Shown here in pieces: positions 1 through 9,653 of a stretch of DNA of 64,000 nt. Made by a program: the position numbers and the translations under genes. The notes beneath the pieces were generated by a model. That model had not been told where the DNA came from, did not search any database, and worked only from the letters and a program-made list of their open reading frames with translations. Each line of letters begins with the position of its first letter. Within the stretch, counting starts at the first letter, position 1. The stretch is from Hordeum vulgare subsp. vulgare. Taxonomy: Eukaryota > Streptophyta > Magnoliopsida > Poales > Poaceae. The stretch covers positions 95,032,244-95,096,243 of the forward strand of contig NC_058521.1 in assembly GCF_904849725.1 (NCBI RefSeq), read 5' to 3'.

Positions 1-465
1 TTCCATGTGAACCATCAAATGCCGCATCCGTCCGGAGATCAGTGGGGATTAGTAAGTGGACGCAAATTTGAAAGCTCGAGTCCAAAACTAGCCATAAATG
101 TTTGGTTACATTTTGTATAAAATATAGTAAAAAGAACCAATTTGATAAATGCCATCTAAATCCCATGTGAACCGTCAAATGCCGCATCCGTTGGAGATCA
201 GTGGGGATTAGCAAGCGGACGCAAATCTGAAAGCTGAAGTCCAAAGCTAGCCATAAATGTTTGGTTACACTTTGTAGAAAATTTAATAAAAAGAACCAAT
301 TTGATAAATGCCATCTAAATCCCATGTGAACCGTCAAATGTCGCATCCGTCCGGAGATCGGTGGGGATTAGTAAGCGGACGCAAATTTGGAAGATGAAGT
401 CCAAAGCTAGGCATAAATGTTTGGTTACACTTTGTAGAAAATTTAATTAAAAAAACCAATTTGAT
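1..465. repeat. Tandem repeat, about 160-bp unit, about three copies
   Basis: Units start near 1, 161 and 320, each opening with a version of tcccatgtgaaccgtcaaat and sharing the core ggagatcagtggggattag. Periods are 160 and 159 bp. The array may start before the window and its last unit decays after about 465. No coding potential is seen. It could be subterminal repeat DNA of a DNA transposon or a local satellite; I cannot decide between these. Confidence 0.85.
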
Positions 466-914
466 GCAAATTTACAACAAAAAACAGACAGTGTTCATTG
501 AAACTTGGATAGTAGTTACATAAAACCAGATTATATTTCGTGTGGTGAACTAAAATCCCTAAAAATACTAACTACCATGTACATGATCGTGACCTTGTAT
601 ACATAGTGTATGTAAACCGTCAAATGGGCCTCTTTTATTCACATGATTCTCGCATGAATAGGGAAAGCATAGGATTGGACTTGGAGTGGCATATCCACTT
701 AAACCCAATAGGATTAGAAAGGAGTGTTTTATGCAACATGAAAAAAAATAAAAAATGTAGAAAGACAATGAACACGTCGCAATTTGTACTCGTCCTTTTG
801 ACCGATGGGCCTCTTTCCTGCCTATCCGCTCCATCACATGTCGCGGCGCCGCACACTAAGAAACTGTTGCCATCGAGGAGACTGCGGGGTTGGTTGTGTC
901 AAACGCTGGCTGAG
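466..914. other. No recognisable gene
   Basis: AT-rich spacer between the tandem repeat and the F-box remnant. It repeats a short piece of the upstream unit (aaccgtcaaatg near 614) but shows no conserved protein motif, terminal repeat or RNA gene that I can recognise. Confidence 0.5.
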
Positions 915-1529
915 ATGGAGGACAAGGCGGCCCACAAGCTAATGCGGGTCGAGCGAGAACCAAAGAGCCTCTTGTGATCCTGGACTTCATTAGCTGCCTC
1001 CCTGATGAGATGATGCTCATCACCATCTCCCTCATCCCCTTCAAATCTGATGTGCGTATAACCATCCTTTCCCGATGGCGGTGCCACCTTCGGCGCTGCA
1101 TCCCCCTCAAGCTCAACGATGACACCGAGCTCCCCGATCAGGATTGCAAACACATGAGCGTGTTGTCCCAGATCAATGTCATGCACCCTAGGCCAGACAG
1201 ATTCTTTGTCATCTGCAACTTCCATTCCAAACACACGGTAAAATCCAAGTTTGATGAGTGGTTCAAATTTCTCACCCAAGATCAACTCTAGGAGCTCAAT
1301 TTTGCACTGGACCTCCACGCGCATTGTCGCTGTTTGTGCTCTCCACCGCACCCATGTCGCGCTATGCCAGGTTCATGTCCTGTTGTTTACATGGGATTAA
1401 TGTCACACCCGCTCTTCTTCTCCCTCAACTCAAGCTGCCTGAGCTATTTGGCGTTTGCATCACGAATGAGGTTGTGGAGCGCTTGCTCCATGGTTGTACT
1501 GCACTCTAGTTCCTTCATCTTGGGTAGGT
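915..1529 (+). pseudogene. F-box/LRR-type protein gene fragment, broken
   Basis: An ATG at 915 opens a short frame (MEDKAAHKL...) that stops at 975. One base over, from 974, the frame reads DFISCLPDEMMLITISLIPF and then LSRWRCHLRR, the layout of a plant F-box (LPDE...L..LP.K..VR...LS.RWR.LWR). After a stop at about 1289 the sequence continues in shifted frames with LQELNFALDL-like text and then PQLKLPELFGVCITNEVVERL, followed by LLHGCTALE. That is the 'PQLK.L.L..V.I....L..LL.GCP.LE' repeat of F-box/LRR (FBD-type) proteins. In grasses such proteins form a very large family of presumed SCF ubiquitin-ligase substrate adaptors. Here there are at least two frameshifts and several stops, and the C-terminal part is missing where an LTR remnant begins at 1530. 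A non-functional fragment is the best reading. Confidence 0.7.
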
Positions 1530-3580
1530 TGAAAGTGCATCCTATCCCTTGGTGCTTTTGGTAATTAATTACAACATATATCTCATTGAACTAATGATTC
1601 TCTCAAGTATATTTCAGAAAATTCCAATGATGTCATTTCTAGGATATGAGATTGTGGACCACGCAAGAACCAAAGGAAACACATTGACAAAAGCTTCAAG
1701 AATCTACATTTACATTGAGTGATCGATACTTGTGATCCGCGTTGAGTTTCCCCCAAAGAGGAGGAGATGATGCATCACAATAAAGGTAAGTAGTTTCCCT
1801 AGTGAGAACCAAGGTTATCGAACAAATAGGAGGACCACGCAATTTCCCGTATTCAGCGCCTACACATACAAAAACACACACTTGCACCCAATGTGGGCAA
1901 GAGGGTTGTCAATCCTCTTGAACTTATTACTTGCAAGCGATAAGTAGTGAGAGATAGATAGTTGATAAATATAAATCGAAACTAAAAAGAAAGTAAAAAA
2001 TGGAAGCAAGGTATTTAGAATTTTTGTAAGTATATTTGTGAATAGACCCGGGGGCCATGGTTTTCGCTAGAGGCTTCTCTCTCGAAGAAAGCATACGATG
2101 GATAGACAAATTATTGTTGGACAATTGATAGAAAAGAACATAGTTATGCAATATTTATTCACGACAATGATCATGTATATAGGCAACCCGTCCATAAACA
2201 AGTACAGCGACTCCTTCCTACATCTACTACTATTACTCCATCCATCGATCGTTATCCAACATGCATCTAGTGTATTAAGTAAAAACAGAGTAATGCTTGG
2301 AGGATACTGACATGACGTAGACAAAGTAAGTCCAATTAGTATGTATGAACCCCATCATTTTACCCTTAATGGAAGCGATACAATACGTGTAATATCCCTT
2401 TCTATCACTAGGATTGAGCACCGCAAGATTGAACCCACTACAACGAACCTCTCCGACTGAAGATAAATCAATCTAGTAGGCCAAACCAAATCGATAGATC
2501 GGAGAGAATTAAAAAGCTGTAATAATCGTGCATATAAGAATTCAGGGAAGACTCAAATAATTATTCATGAATAATCTGGACATAAACCTACAATTAATCA
2601 GATCCGAACAAACGCACCGCAAAATGTGATTACATAAGATAGATAACCACGGGAACCACGGTGATCTTGGCAATGAAGAACATAGAGAGAGATTGCCATC
2701 TAGGTATTAATTATGGCCCCGTAGGTCTGTGGTAAACTACTCACACATCACCTTGAGAGCAGCAAGGTTGATGTAGAGGCCCTCCATGATCTATCCCCCC
2801 TGCGACAGGGCATCGGAACAAGGCTCCAGATGGGCACACGATGGAACAAAGACTTGTGGCGGCAGAAAAAGTGTTTCGGGAGACCCTCTAGGGTTTTTGG
2901 AATATATGTGAATTTATAGGCCAGATAATAGAGCCAGAAGCGTTGGGAGGTGTCCCAAGTTATCAGGGTGAGGCCACCCCCTTGGCACGCTCTGTTGGCT
3001 TGGCGGCACCTTGTGTGCCTTCCGGTGTTTCTCTGAAGCTTCCAGGTCTTGTTTTTGTCCAAAAAAATCATCAAAAAGTTTTGGGGTATTTGGACTTTGT
3101 TTGGTACAGTATTCTTGAAATGCCAAAAACATGCAAAAAACATCAACTCACACTTGGGACTCGGTTAATAGGTTAGCGCTCAAAAATAATGTAAAAGAAC
3201 AAGTAAATGCTTTAAAAGTATCCTAGAATGATAATATAATACCATGGGATAATCCAAAAGTATAGATATGTTGGAGACATATCAGTGAATATTGATCACA
3301 CTGGGTCCATAGGAAAGACAATACTATTAAGATGGGCTGAGGTTTTGTTGATGACTCAATTGCTCAAGTGCTTAGATATTTGCCACCAAATACCTTCAAC
3401 CACATACTCAAAAACATATGTCCAAAACTCCACAAAGTCAACTTGGTCCCACCGATCCAATCTATCCAGACCCACCGGGTTACTCAAGACAGAGCCACAC
3501 CACAAAACCTAGAAACCTCAGTGCCACTAAGATGGCCTTCGGTCCCACCGAAGTGAATTGACCAAGTTTGTGTAATCTGC
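1530..3580 (+). mobile_element. Sirevirus-like LTR remnant, interrupted by solo LTR H
   Basis: From 1530 the sequence tgaaagtgcat...cccttggtg...ttttggtaatta, followed by aagtatatttcag, matches the start of the 3' LTR at 19178 in layout but with many differences. After solo LTR H it resumes at about 3285 with ...caattgctcaagtgc...tttgccaccaaatac, again parallel to the 19178 LTR, and ends with a ...cggtcccaccgaag motif near 3535. It is too diverged to be the missing 5' part of the LTR at 5195, so I treat it as the LTR of a separate, older relative. No internal domain is attached. Confidence 0.6.
1720..3284 (-). mobile_element. Solo LTR H, gypsy type, minus strand
   Basis: Read on the minus strand it begins tgatatgtctccaacatatc at 3284 and ends ...gtatcgatca at 1720, giving TG...CA ends and about 1565 bp. 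The internal order resembles the LTRs of G: a GC-rich leader, 'ctagatggc', 'taatagtagtagatg', 'cccccgggtctattcaca', then 'ttggttctcac...ggaaa.tactta'. There is no internal domain and no second LTR, so a solo LTR left by LTR-LTR recombination is likely. The flanks ttgag (1715-1719) and gtgaa (3285-3289) agree at three of five bases, compatible with a decayed target duplication. Confidence 0.65.
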
Positions 3581-3626
3581 TAAGTTCACTTTGGAACCTC
3601 CAAGAAGAACTGAACAGAATTACTAA

Positions 3627-5175
3627 AATGCGTATACTGCTTGGGGATACCTCCCTGGCCAACATCGCGAGAAGTGGGATGAGCGGAGGGGCGATTGGTG
3701 CTGGATCAAGGATGACAAAGCCCCCGAGTTCTGCTCTATACTGACTGGTTGCATCTCGCATGACAACGACTGGACCAGCTTTGGCCTTTGTGATAACAAG
3801 CTTCGCCCGATGCTGAACAGGATCACCCATCTCAAGGCTACCGGGCTTACCATTTAGCACGTGGGTGCCGATTTCCTTCGACGCCGCATTGCACCACTGC
3901 TGGAAAGGGACAGGTTTTCTCGGGAGATCAATGGTCCCGCTGATTGGATGCGGATGTACCCAGGAGCGGGCAACAACCTGATGACCTATGGCCACAACTG
4001 GTGGTGCGACCAGCTGTTTGGTGCTCTTGGGCCGTTCCATCTACCGGTAGGGGTTGTCCCTTTGCATATTAACTGTGCCAGGAACCCGCTTTTGTAGTGG
4101 ATGCCGGATTGTGATGCTTCTGGGGTCAATCCTGATTGGGATTTACCCTCCCTAGAAGATGAGATGGAGTGGGTCTCCATCTTGGAGGAAAGGGCCTCCC
4201 GACAAGAGGATAACCTGACTGCACCCACCAGCGATGTGGAGGACAAAAAGGTCAGAGCCGCCAAGGGAACGGCCTCCGGGAACGAAGGAGAGGAGGAATC
4301 CGAGGAAAGTGACTCTTTCGGAGAGGAAGACGAGAATCTTCCCCCAGAAGAAGCTGTCGGGTTGGAGTTCTCCAAACCGAGGGCAGGCTCCCAAGCTCTA
4401 GAACCACGGTGGTGCCTTCGCCATCGCGTTGGCCGGTATGCGGCGGCTCCCGTGCCTTCGCGGGCTCCCCTGAAGATGAAGAAGACAACCTCTAAGGGAA
4501 GAGGGAGCGATGTTGCACGTCGTTAGTCCCCCCGCATTTCCCAAGCCAAGGCTTCACCGATCAAGCGCCGGAGGGTTATATGGGCAGTGGCAGACCCCAG
4601 CCCCCCATCAAGCCCAATTTCTTCGCCCGGCTCGCCTCTGCTTGAAGCTCCAACTCTGCCGCCAAGTCCCACTCCACCAACTCTGAAGAGGGGCAGATCG
4701 ACTCCGCCACCTGCATCGTACGAGTTGGGATCCATGCTTATTGCTTCAGAGTAAGTCCTTCGACCATAATTGTTGTCAAAGTTCTTCGTTTCTCATGCTC
4801 CGACTGATTTTCCATGATCATGTTCTTAACAGGGATGAGGACGAGGAGACCCTGACGCATATGGCCAAATGAGCGAAATCCGCGGCAGGGCGGGATCCCA
4901 CGGCAGACACGTGCCTGTCGGGAGACTCGGGGGAGAACCCCGTGGCTAGCCCTCGGGCCAGCCCCCACCAAGGAATCCAAGCGCAATCCCCATCCCGTAG
5001 CGGGGACAGAGAAAGGCATTCTACTACATCCTTCAAGAAGACAGGAGAGGATCATCAGGGAAAGGCCCACCAGGATGAGCCTTCCCTTCCAGACCTCTCA
5101 GCAACCGTCGTCCTCAGGGGGGTGGGTATTTACAAGCAAATGCCTCAACCAAAGAGCCTAACCATGCCCCGATAG
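3627..5175 (+). pseudogene. Spliced ORF of a Tat/Retand-like gypsy element, stop-ridden
   Basis: One frame runs from about 3627 with REKWDERRGDWCWIKDD and, after a stop, HVGADFLRRRIAPLLERD. I recognise this style of sequence from grass proteins annotated near the 'putative gypsy type transposon' domain. A long acidic, low-complexity Glu/Ser/Asp and then Pro/Ser-rich tail follows. In-frame stops lie at 3855 (TAG), 4095 (TAG), 4524 (TAG) and about 4870 (TGA). A gtaagt donor at 4751 and a ttcttaacag acceptor ending at 4832 define an 82-bp intron whose removal keeps the same frame (…E-DEDEETLTHM…), so the intron is likely real. The function of these proteins is unknown. No LTRs of the parent element are seen; it abuts the truncated LTR at 5195. 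The parent type is an inference. Confidence 0.55.
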
Positions 5176-5194
5176 CTGATCTTTCTAGGGGAAC

Positions 5195-6257
5195 AGATTG
5201 TGTGACCAACTTTCTGTTGAGAAGATTTCAAGTTTCGGAATTTTGAAGTTTCAAATCGGTCTCATCAAGATTTAGAAACCAGTCTAGATCATCGTATCGG
5301 TATCACCGAGATTCCTATATCGGTCTCATAGAGAATTCAAAAGTTGCCACATGTAGTGCAACTCGGTACCACCGAGATTCATTTTGGTGTAACCGAGTTG
5401 GGCAATAATGTTGTAACGTTTGGATTTTGGGGGATGCCTATATATACCCCTCCACCTACCTATCATTTGTAGAGTAAGCACTCATAACACACTTACATTT
5501 GCCAGATCCATTTTTCTGAGAGAGAGACACTTACTCACGTGTTGAGATCAAGAGATACCATTCCAATCATTTGAAACATGATCTCTAGCCTCCCCAAGTT
5601 GCTTTCCACAAGATCAATCTCTCCTACTCCTGCCAAATCTGAGAGAGAGTGATTGAGTGTTGAGGAGACTATCTTTTGGAGCACAAGAGCAAGGAGTTTA
5701 TCGTTCTACCACATATATTACCTTTTGGAGGGTGGTGCGTCCTAGATTGGTTAGGTGTCGCTTGGGAGCCTCCTACTTCATGTTGTGGAGTTGAACCAAG
5801 AAGTTTGAACGGGCAAGGATATCGCCTACTTCATGAAGATCTACTGTGAGTGAGGCTAGTCCTCTGTTGACAGAAGCCGTGGTGGAATAGACAAGGCCGC
5901 TTCTTTGTGTACCCCTTGTGGGAGGAGCCCTCCGTGGACTCTCGCAGCCATTACCCTCCGTGGGTTGAAGTCTCCACTAACATGGACGTACAATAGTGCC
6001 ACCTATCGAAACCATGCCAAAAATCTCCGTGTCAACTTCTTTGCGTTTGATCTTCCTAAACTCTACTCCTTACTACATGTGCAAAGTCTTTACTTTCCAT
6101 TGCCATATTTGTTGACTAGCATGTGTAGGGTGCACTAGACTTGTTAGGAATGCTAAAATCTGCCAACCATTAAATTTGGGAATAGGCTAGGGTTCTAATT
6201 TATGCAAATAGTCTATTAACCCCCCTCCCTCTACACACCTCTTCTATCAATCTCACA
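5195..6257 (+). repeat. 5' LTR of F, truncated at its 5' end
   Basis: Homologous to 19644-20698 of the 3' LTR (shared agattgtgtgaccaac at the left edge and cttctat.aatctcaca at the right). The first about 470 bp present in the 3' LTR are absent. It contains the inverted motif ctcggtaccaccgag at 5362-5376 and a tatatataccc TATA-like string near 5440. Confidence 0.85.
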
Positions 6258-6271
6258 ATTGGTATCAGAGC
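6258..6271 (+). promoter_or_regulatory. Primer binding site of F (tRNA-iMet)
   Basis: tggtatcagagc at 6260-6271 is the perfect complement of the last 12 bases of plant initiator tRNA-Met, two bases after the LTR end. This is the minus-strand DNA priming site of most plant Copia elements. Confidence 0.93.
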
Positions 6272-6311
6272 AAGGTTTCCATAACCTTGGTTTAAACACC
6301 ATTGGAGGAAG

Positions 6312-7157
6312 ATGGATGTGCCTAGTTTGGGGAATATTAGTTGTAGAGTGTCTATCCTTGATGGGGAATATTTTAGACAATGGAAAGATGAAATGCTTGA
6401 TATATTTGATAAATTCCATTTGCACAAATATGTTGAATATCCATATGAGCCTCTGTCACGCCCAAGTCTCGGGCTGTCACAACCTCCCATTGATCATTTA
6501 CATCCTTCTCATGATGAAGAACTTGATATGCTTGGTAATTTCAAAACTATAAATCTAATCATTAGAGGATTGCCAATAAAAGTGCTTAATCAATTGCATA
6601 ATTTTGAGTGTGCTCACACTTTGTGGAAAAACTTATAGAAAAGATATCCCGATTATTCACTGAAAAATCTTGAGATCATTTTCCATAAATGCATTGCCTT
6701 TCACAAAATGAAGCCAACCAATCCTAATTTTGATAAATGCCTTTTTGACCTTCGTGACCTCATGCGTTCTAAAGGATATATCATTACCATTGACAATGTC
6801 ATTGTTGAAGCCATTCACAGGCATAAATATGATAATTGTCATAGTCAAAATTCTAATGAAATTCTTGTTTCCTAGGACGAGGATATTTCGTCCGACAACG
6901 ACAATGTAGACCATGGCTACTACAATGAAGATGAAGGGTTTGACATCGAGTATGAGAAGACCATGAGGAGTCTTAGTCTTATGGCGAACCTTAAAGACGA
7001 CATGGCCGGAGGAAAGGAGTGGATTCTTGACGGTGGATGCACCGATCACATGACCGGAGATAAGGACATGTTTCGTAAGATCACACCAAACCGTGGACCT
7101 CGAAGGTATGTGACCTTTGGAGACAACTCAAATGGTAATGTACTTGGTCTTGGTAAG
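6312..7157 (+). pseudogene. F gag and protease start, broken
   Basis: The frame opens with MDVPSLGNISCRVSILDGEY and runs 108 codons to a TAG at 6636, then continues in readable gag-like text (KRYPDYSLKNLEIIFHK) to another TAG near 6873. It resumes as DEDISSDNDN and EKTMRSLSLMANLKDD before the protease motif DGGCTDHMTG near 7030 (the Copia protease pattern is D-[ST]-G-C-x-x-H-[MI]). No CCHC zinc knuckle is visible, so the central and C-terminal gag seems to have been lost by deletion. The protease frame is cut by element G at 7157/7158 and continues at 13970. Gag would form the virus-like particle and the protease would mature the polyprotein; neither can be made from this copy. Confidence 0.8.
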
Positions 7158-8774
7158 TGATACGTCTCAAACGTATCTATAATTTTTTATGGCTTCACGC
7201 TGCTATCTTATCTTCTTTGGTTGTTTTATGTACCTTTTATATCTTTTTTGGGACTAACTTATTAATTCAGTGCCAAGTGCCAGTTCCTGTTTTTTCCGTG
7301 TTTTTAACTCTTTACACATCTGATTTTGGAATGGAGTCCAAACGGAAGAAAAACCCCGAAATGAGTTTTCCCCGAACGGAAGAAGATCAGGGGGCCTTTG
7401 GGCCAAGCCAGGTGGGCTCCAGGGAGCCCACAAGCCCCCACTCCGCCACCAGGGGGAGGCGGCGGTAGGCAGGCTTGTGGCCTCCCTGGCCGCCCGCTGA
7501 CCTAGGACTTTCGCCTATAAATTCCCAAATATTCCGCAAAAAACCACGGGAGCCTTGAAAATACTTTTCCACCGCCGCAAGTTTCCGTTTCCGTGAGATC
7601 TCATCTCGAGACCCTTCCCGGCGCCCTGCCGGAGGGGACTTTGGAGTTGGAGGGCTTCTTCATCATCATCATCGCCCCTCCAATGACTCATGAGTAGTTC
7701 ACTTCAGACCTACGGGTCCGTAGTTAGTAGCTAGATGGCTTCTTCTCTCTTGGATCTTCAATACAAAGTTCTCCATGATCTTCATGGAGATCTATCTGAT
7801 GTAATCTTCTTTGGCGGAGTGTTTGTCGAGATCCGATGAATTGTAGATTTGTGATCAGATTATCTATGATATATATTTGAGTCTTTGCTAATTTCTTATA
7901 TGCATGATTTGATATCCTTGTAAGTCTCTCCGAGTCTTGGGTTTTGTTTGGCCAACTAGATCTATGATTCTTGCAATGGGAGAAGTGCTTGGTTTTGGGT
8001 TCTGCCATGTGGTGACCTTTCCCAGTGACAGTAGGAGCAGCAAGGCAGACATCAAGTAGTTGCCATCAAGGGTAAAAAGATGGGGTTTTTATCATTGGTT
8101 TGAGATTATCCCTCTACATCATGTCATCTTGCTTAAGGTGTTACTCTGTTCTTCTGGACTTAATACACTAGATGCATGCTGGACAGCGGTCGACGTGTGT
8201 AGTAATAGTAGTAGATGCAGACAGTATCGGTCTACTTGTTTTGGACGTGATGCCTATAGAAATAATCATTGCATAGATATCGTCACGACTTTGCGCGGTT
8301 CTATCAATTGCTCGACAGTAATTTGTTCACCCACCGTCTACTTGCTTTCATGAGAGATGCTACTAGTAAACATAACGGCCCCCGGGTCTATTCACATCCA
8401 TCGTTTACATCTCCGCTTTTACTTTGCTTTGTTACTTTGTTGCTTTCAGTTCTCACTTGGCAAACAATCTATAAGGGATTGACAACCCCTTCATAGAGTT
8501 GGGAGCAAGCTTTTGTGTTTGTGCAGGATCTTGTGATACTCCTCCACCGGATTGATACCTTGGTTCTCAAACTGAGGGAAATACTTACCACCGCTGTGCT
8601 ACATCACCCTTTCCGCTTCGAGGGAACACCAACGCAAGGCTCCAAGGCCACAGGGGAAATTCTTTGCATACTTGCCTAGGAAGTCCCTTAAGGCGTAGCC
8701 GCAGCAGAAGGATTCCCGGTGCTGTCAACACGACTATTCCTGGCGCCGTTGCAAGGGAAGCTCAGCTGACATCA
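7158..8774 (+). repeat. 5' LTR of G
   Basis: Starts tgatacgtct, ends gctgacatca. It contains a GC-rich segment with cctataaattccc (TATA-like, about 7515) followed by a likely transcription-start region. It matches 12349-13964 with scattered substitutions and few small indels. Confidence 0.92.
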
Positions 8775-8830
8775 GAAGTATTTCTCGCGTCGTTGCCGGG
8801 GAGGAGGATCGCTTGCCGGGGAGGAGAAAT
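8775..8830 (+). promoter_or_regulatory. PBS region of G (tRNA-Asp-like) with a local duplication
   Basis: tcgcgtcgttgccggggag at about 8785-8803 resembles the complement of the tRNA-Asp 3' end (tggcgccgttgccgggga) with a few mismatches. The string ttgccggggaggag occurs twice (about 8794 and 8814), a short tandem duplication just after the PBS. Confidence 0.6.
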
Positions 8831-9032
8831 CAAGATCTATCCAAGTAGGTCTCACAAACTCTTCTCTTGCATTTACTTTTGTTGCCAGTTGCCTCTCGTT
8901 TTCCTCTCCCCCACTTCACATTTGCCGTTTTCATTTGCCTTTCTCCTTCGCCGTTTTCTTTTGCCTTTTTGCTGTTTTCTTTTGCCGTTTCACTCTCTCT
9001 TCCTGCTCGTTTGTGTGTGATATAGTCCATCA

Positions 9033-9653
9033 ATGGCTAGACCCACCACTCCAAACGACACCCCTGAAAATGAAGTTCTCAATTTCACGCAGAATGAGGA
9101 AGAAAATTTGAAGGACGCTTGGTATAGGATTTGCAATGCTCAAAGTAGATCTACTCGTAAGCAATCCACTACCGTCCTCCTTCGCAGTTTCTATGTTGGA
9201 ATTTCTCCTTGGAATAGGTATATCCTTGATACCATTGTAGGCGGGAACTTTTTGGGGAGCCATACTATTGACTCCTATAGAGCTATCATTAATTTGGTAG
9301 GCTCACCCCCACTCATGGTTAATGGAACTATCTTGACCTTGGAACACGTGATGCAAAGGCTTGACGCTATTGAAACCAAAATTGCCACAGTTGAACTTAT
9401 TGAGGGTTTGGATAGAAAGATCCACCATCAAATTTCTCAGTACGGATCCAAAGTGGGAAACTTTTTGAAGAATTTAAAGGAGAAGGAACTTATAGTTAAT
9501 GATTCTTCTAGAATTGGCAAATTAGAAGATGTCATAATCAACTTGGGTTCCGCTTTTGCCGCTGCGCAAAATACTCCAAATCTTACTCTCAACAAGACCG
9601 TCAAGCCTGTTTTTGTTCCTAAAGATAGTGGTGAGTCATCTAATAAAGATTGA
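9033..9653 (+). CDS. Gag-like protein of element G, 206 aa
   Basis: An intact ATG-to-TGA frame 260 bp after the 5' LTR. Residues about 25-90 (LKDAWYRICNAQSRSTRKQS, then FYVGISPWNRYILDTIVGGNF and YRAIINLV) follow the C-terminal half of the plant retrotransposon gag domain: 'AW.R...L...CP', 'F..GL....R..LD...GG.....' and a closing helix. The N-terminal half of that domain is absent. Residues about 110-160 are rich in Glu, Lys and Ile and may form a coiled coil (RLDAIETKIATVELIEGLD). There is no CCHC knuckle and no protease. In Athila-lineage elements the same domain lies inside a much longer gag-protease-pol frame, so this is a shortened gag kept open in a non-autonomous element. Possible roles are particle assembly with helper Gag or none; this cannot be told from sequence. 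Confidence 0.7.
   Translation: MARPTTPNDTPENEVLNFTQNEEENLKDAWYRICNAQSRSTRKQSTTVLLRSFYVGISPWNRYILDTIVGGNFLGSHTIDSYRAIINLVGSPPLMVNGTILTLEHVMQRLDAIETKIATVELIEGLDRKIHHQISQYGSKVGNFLKNLKEKELIVNDSSRIGKLEDVIINLGSAFAAAQNTPNLTLNKTVKPVFVPKDSGESSNKD

Noticed and set aside
856..1351. 150-codon minus-strand ORF opposite the F-box fragment
   Set aside because: The plus strand carries a recognisable F-box and LRR text; the minus frame has no motif.
3480..4040. 186-codon minus-strand ORF
   Set aside because: It is antisense to the recognisable spliced gypsy-associated ORF at 3627-5175 and has no motif.
1530..6257. Idea that 1530-3580 and 5195-6257 are one 5' LTR of F split by the gypsy-associated ORF
   Set aside because: The summed length fits, but the first part is far more diverged from the 3' LTR than the second part, which is not expected within a single LTR.
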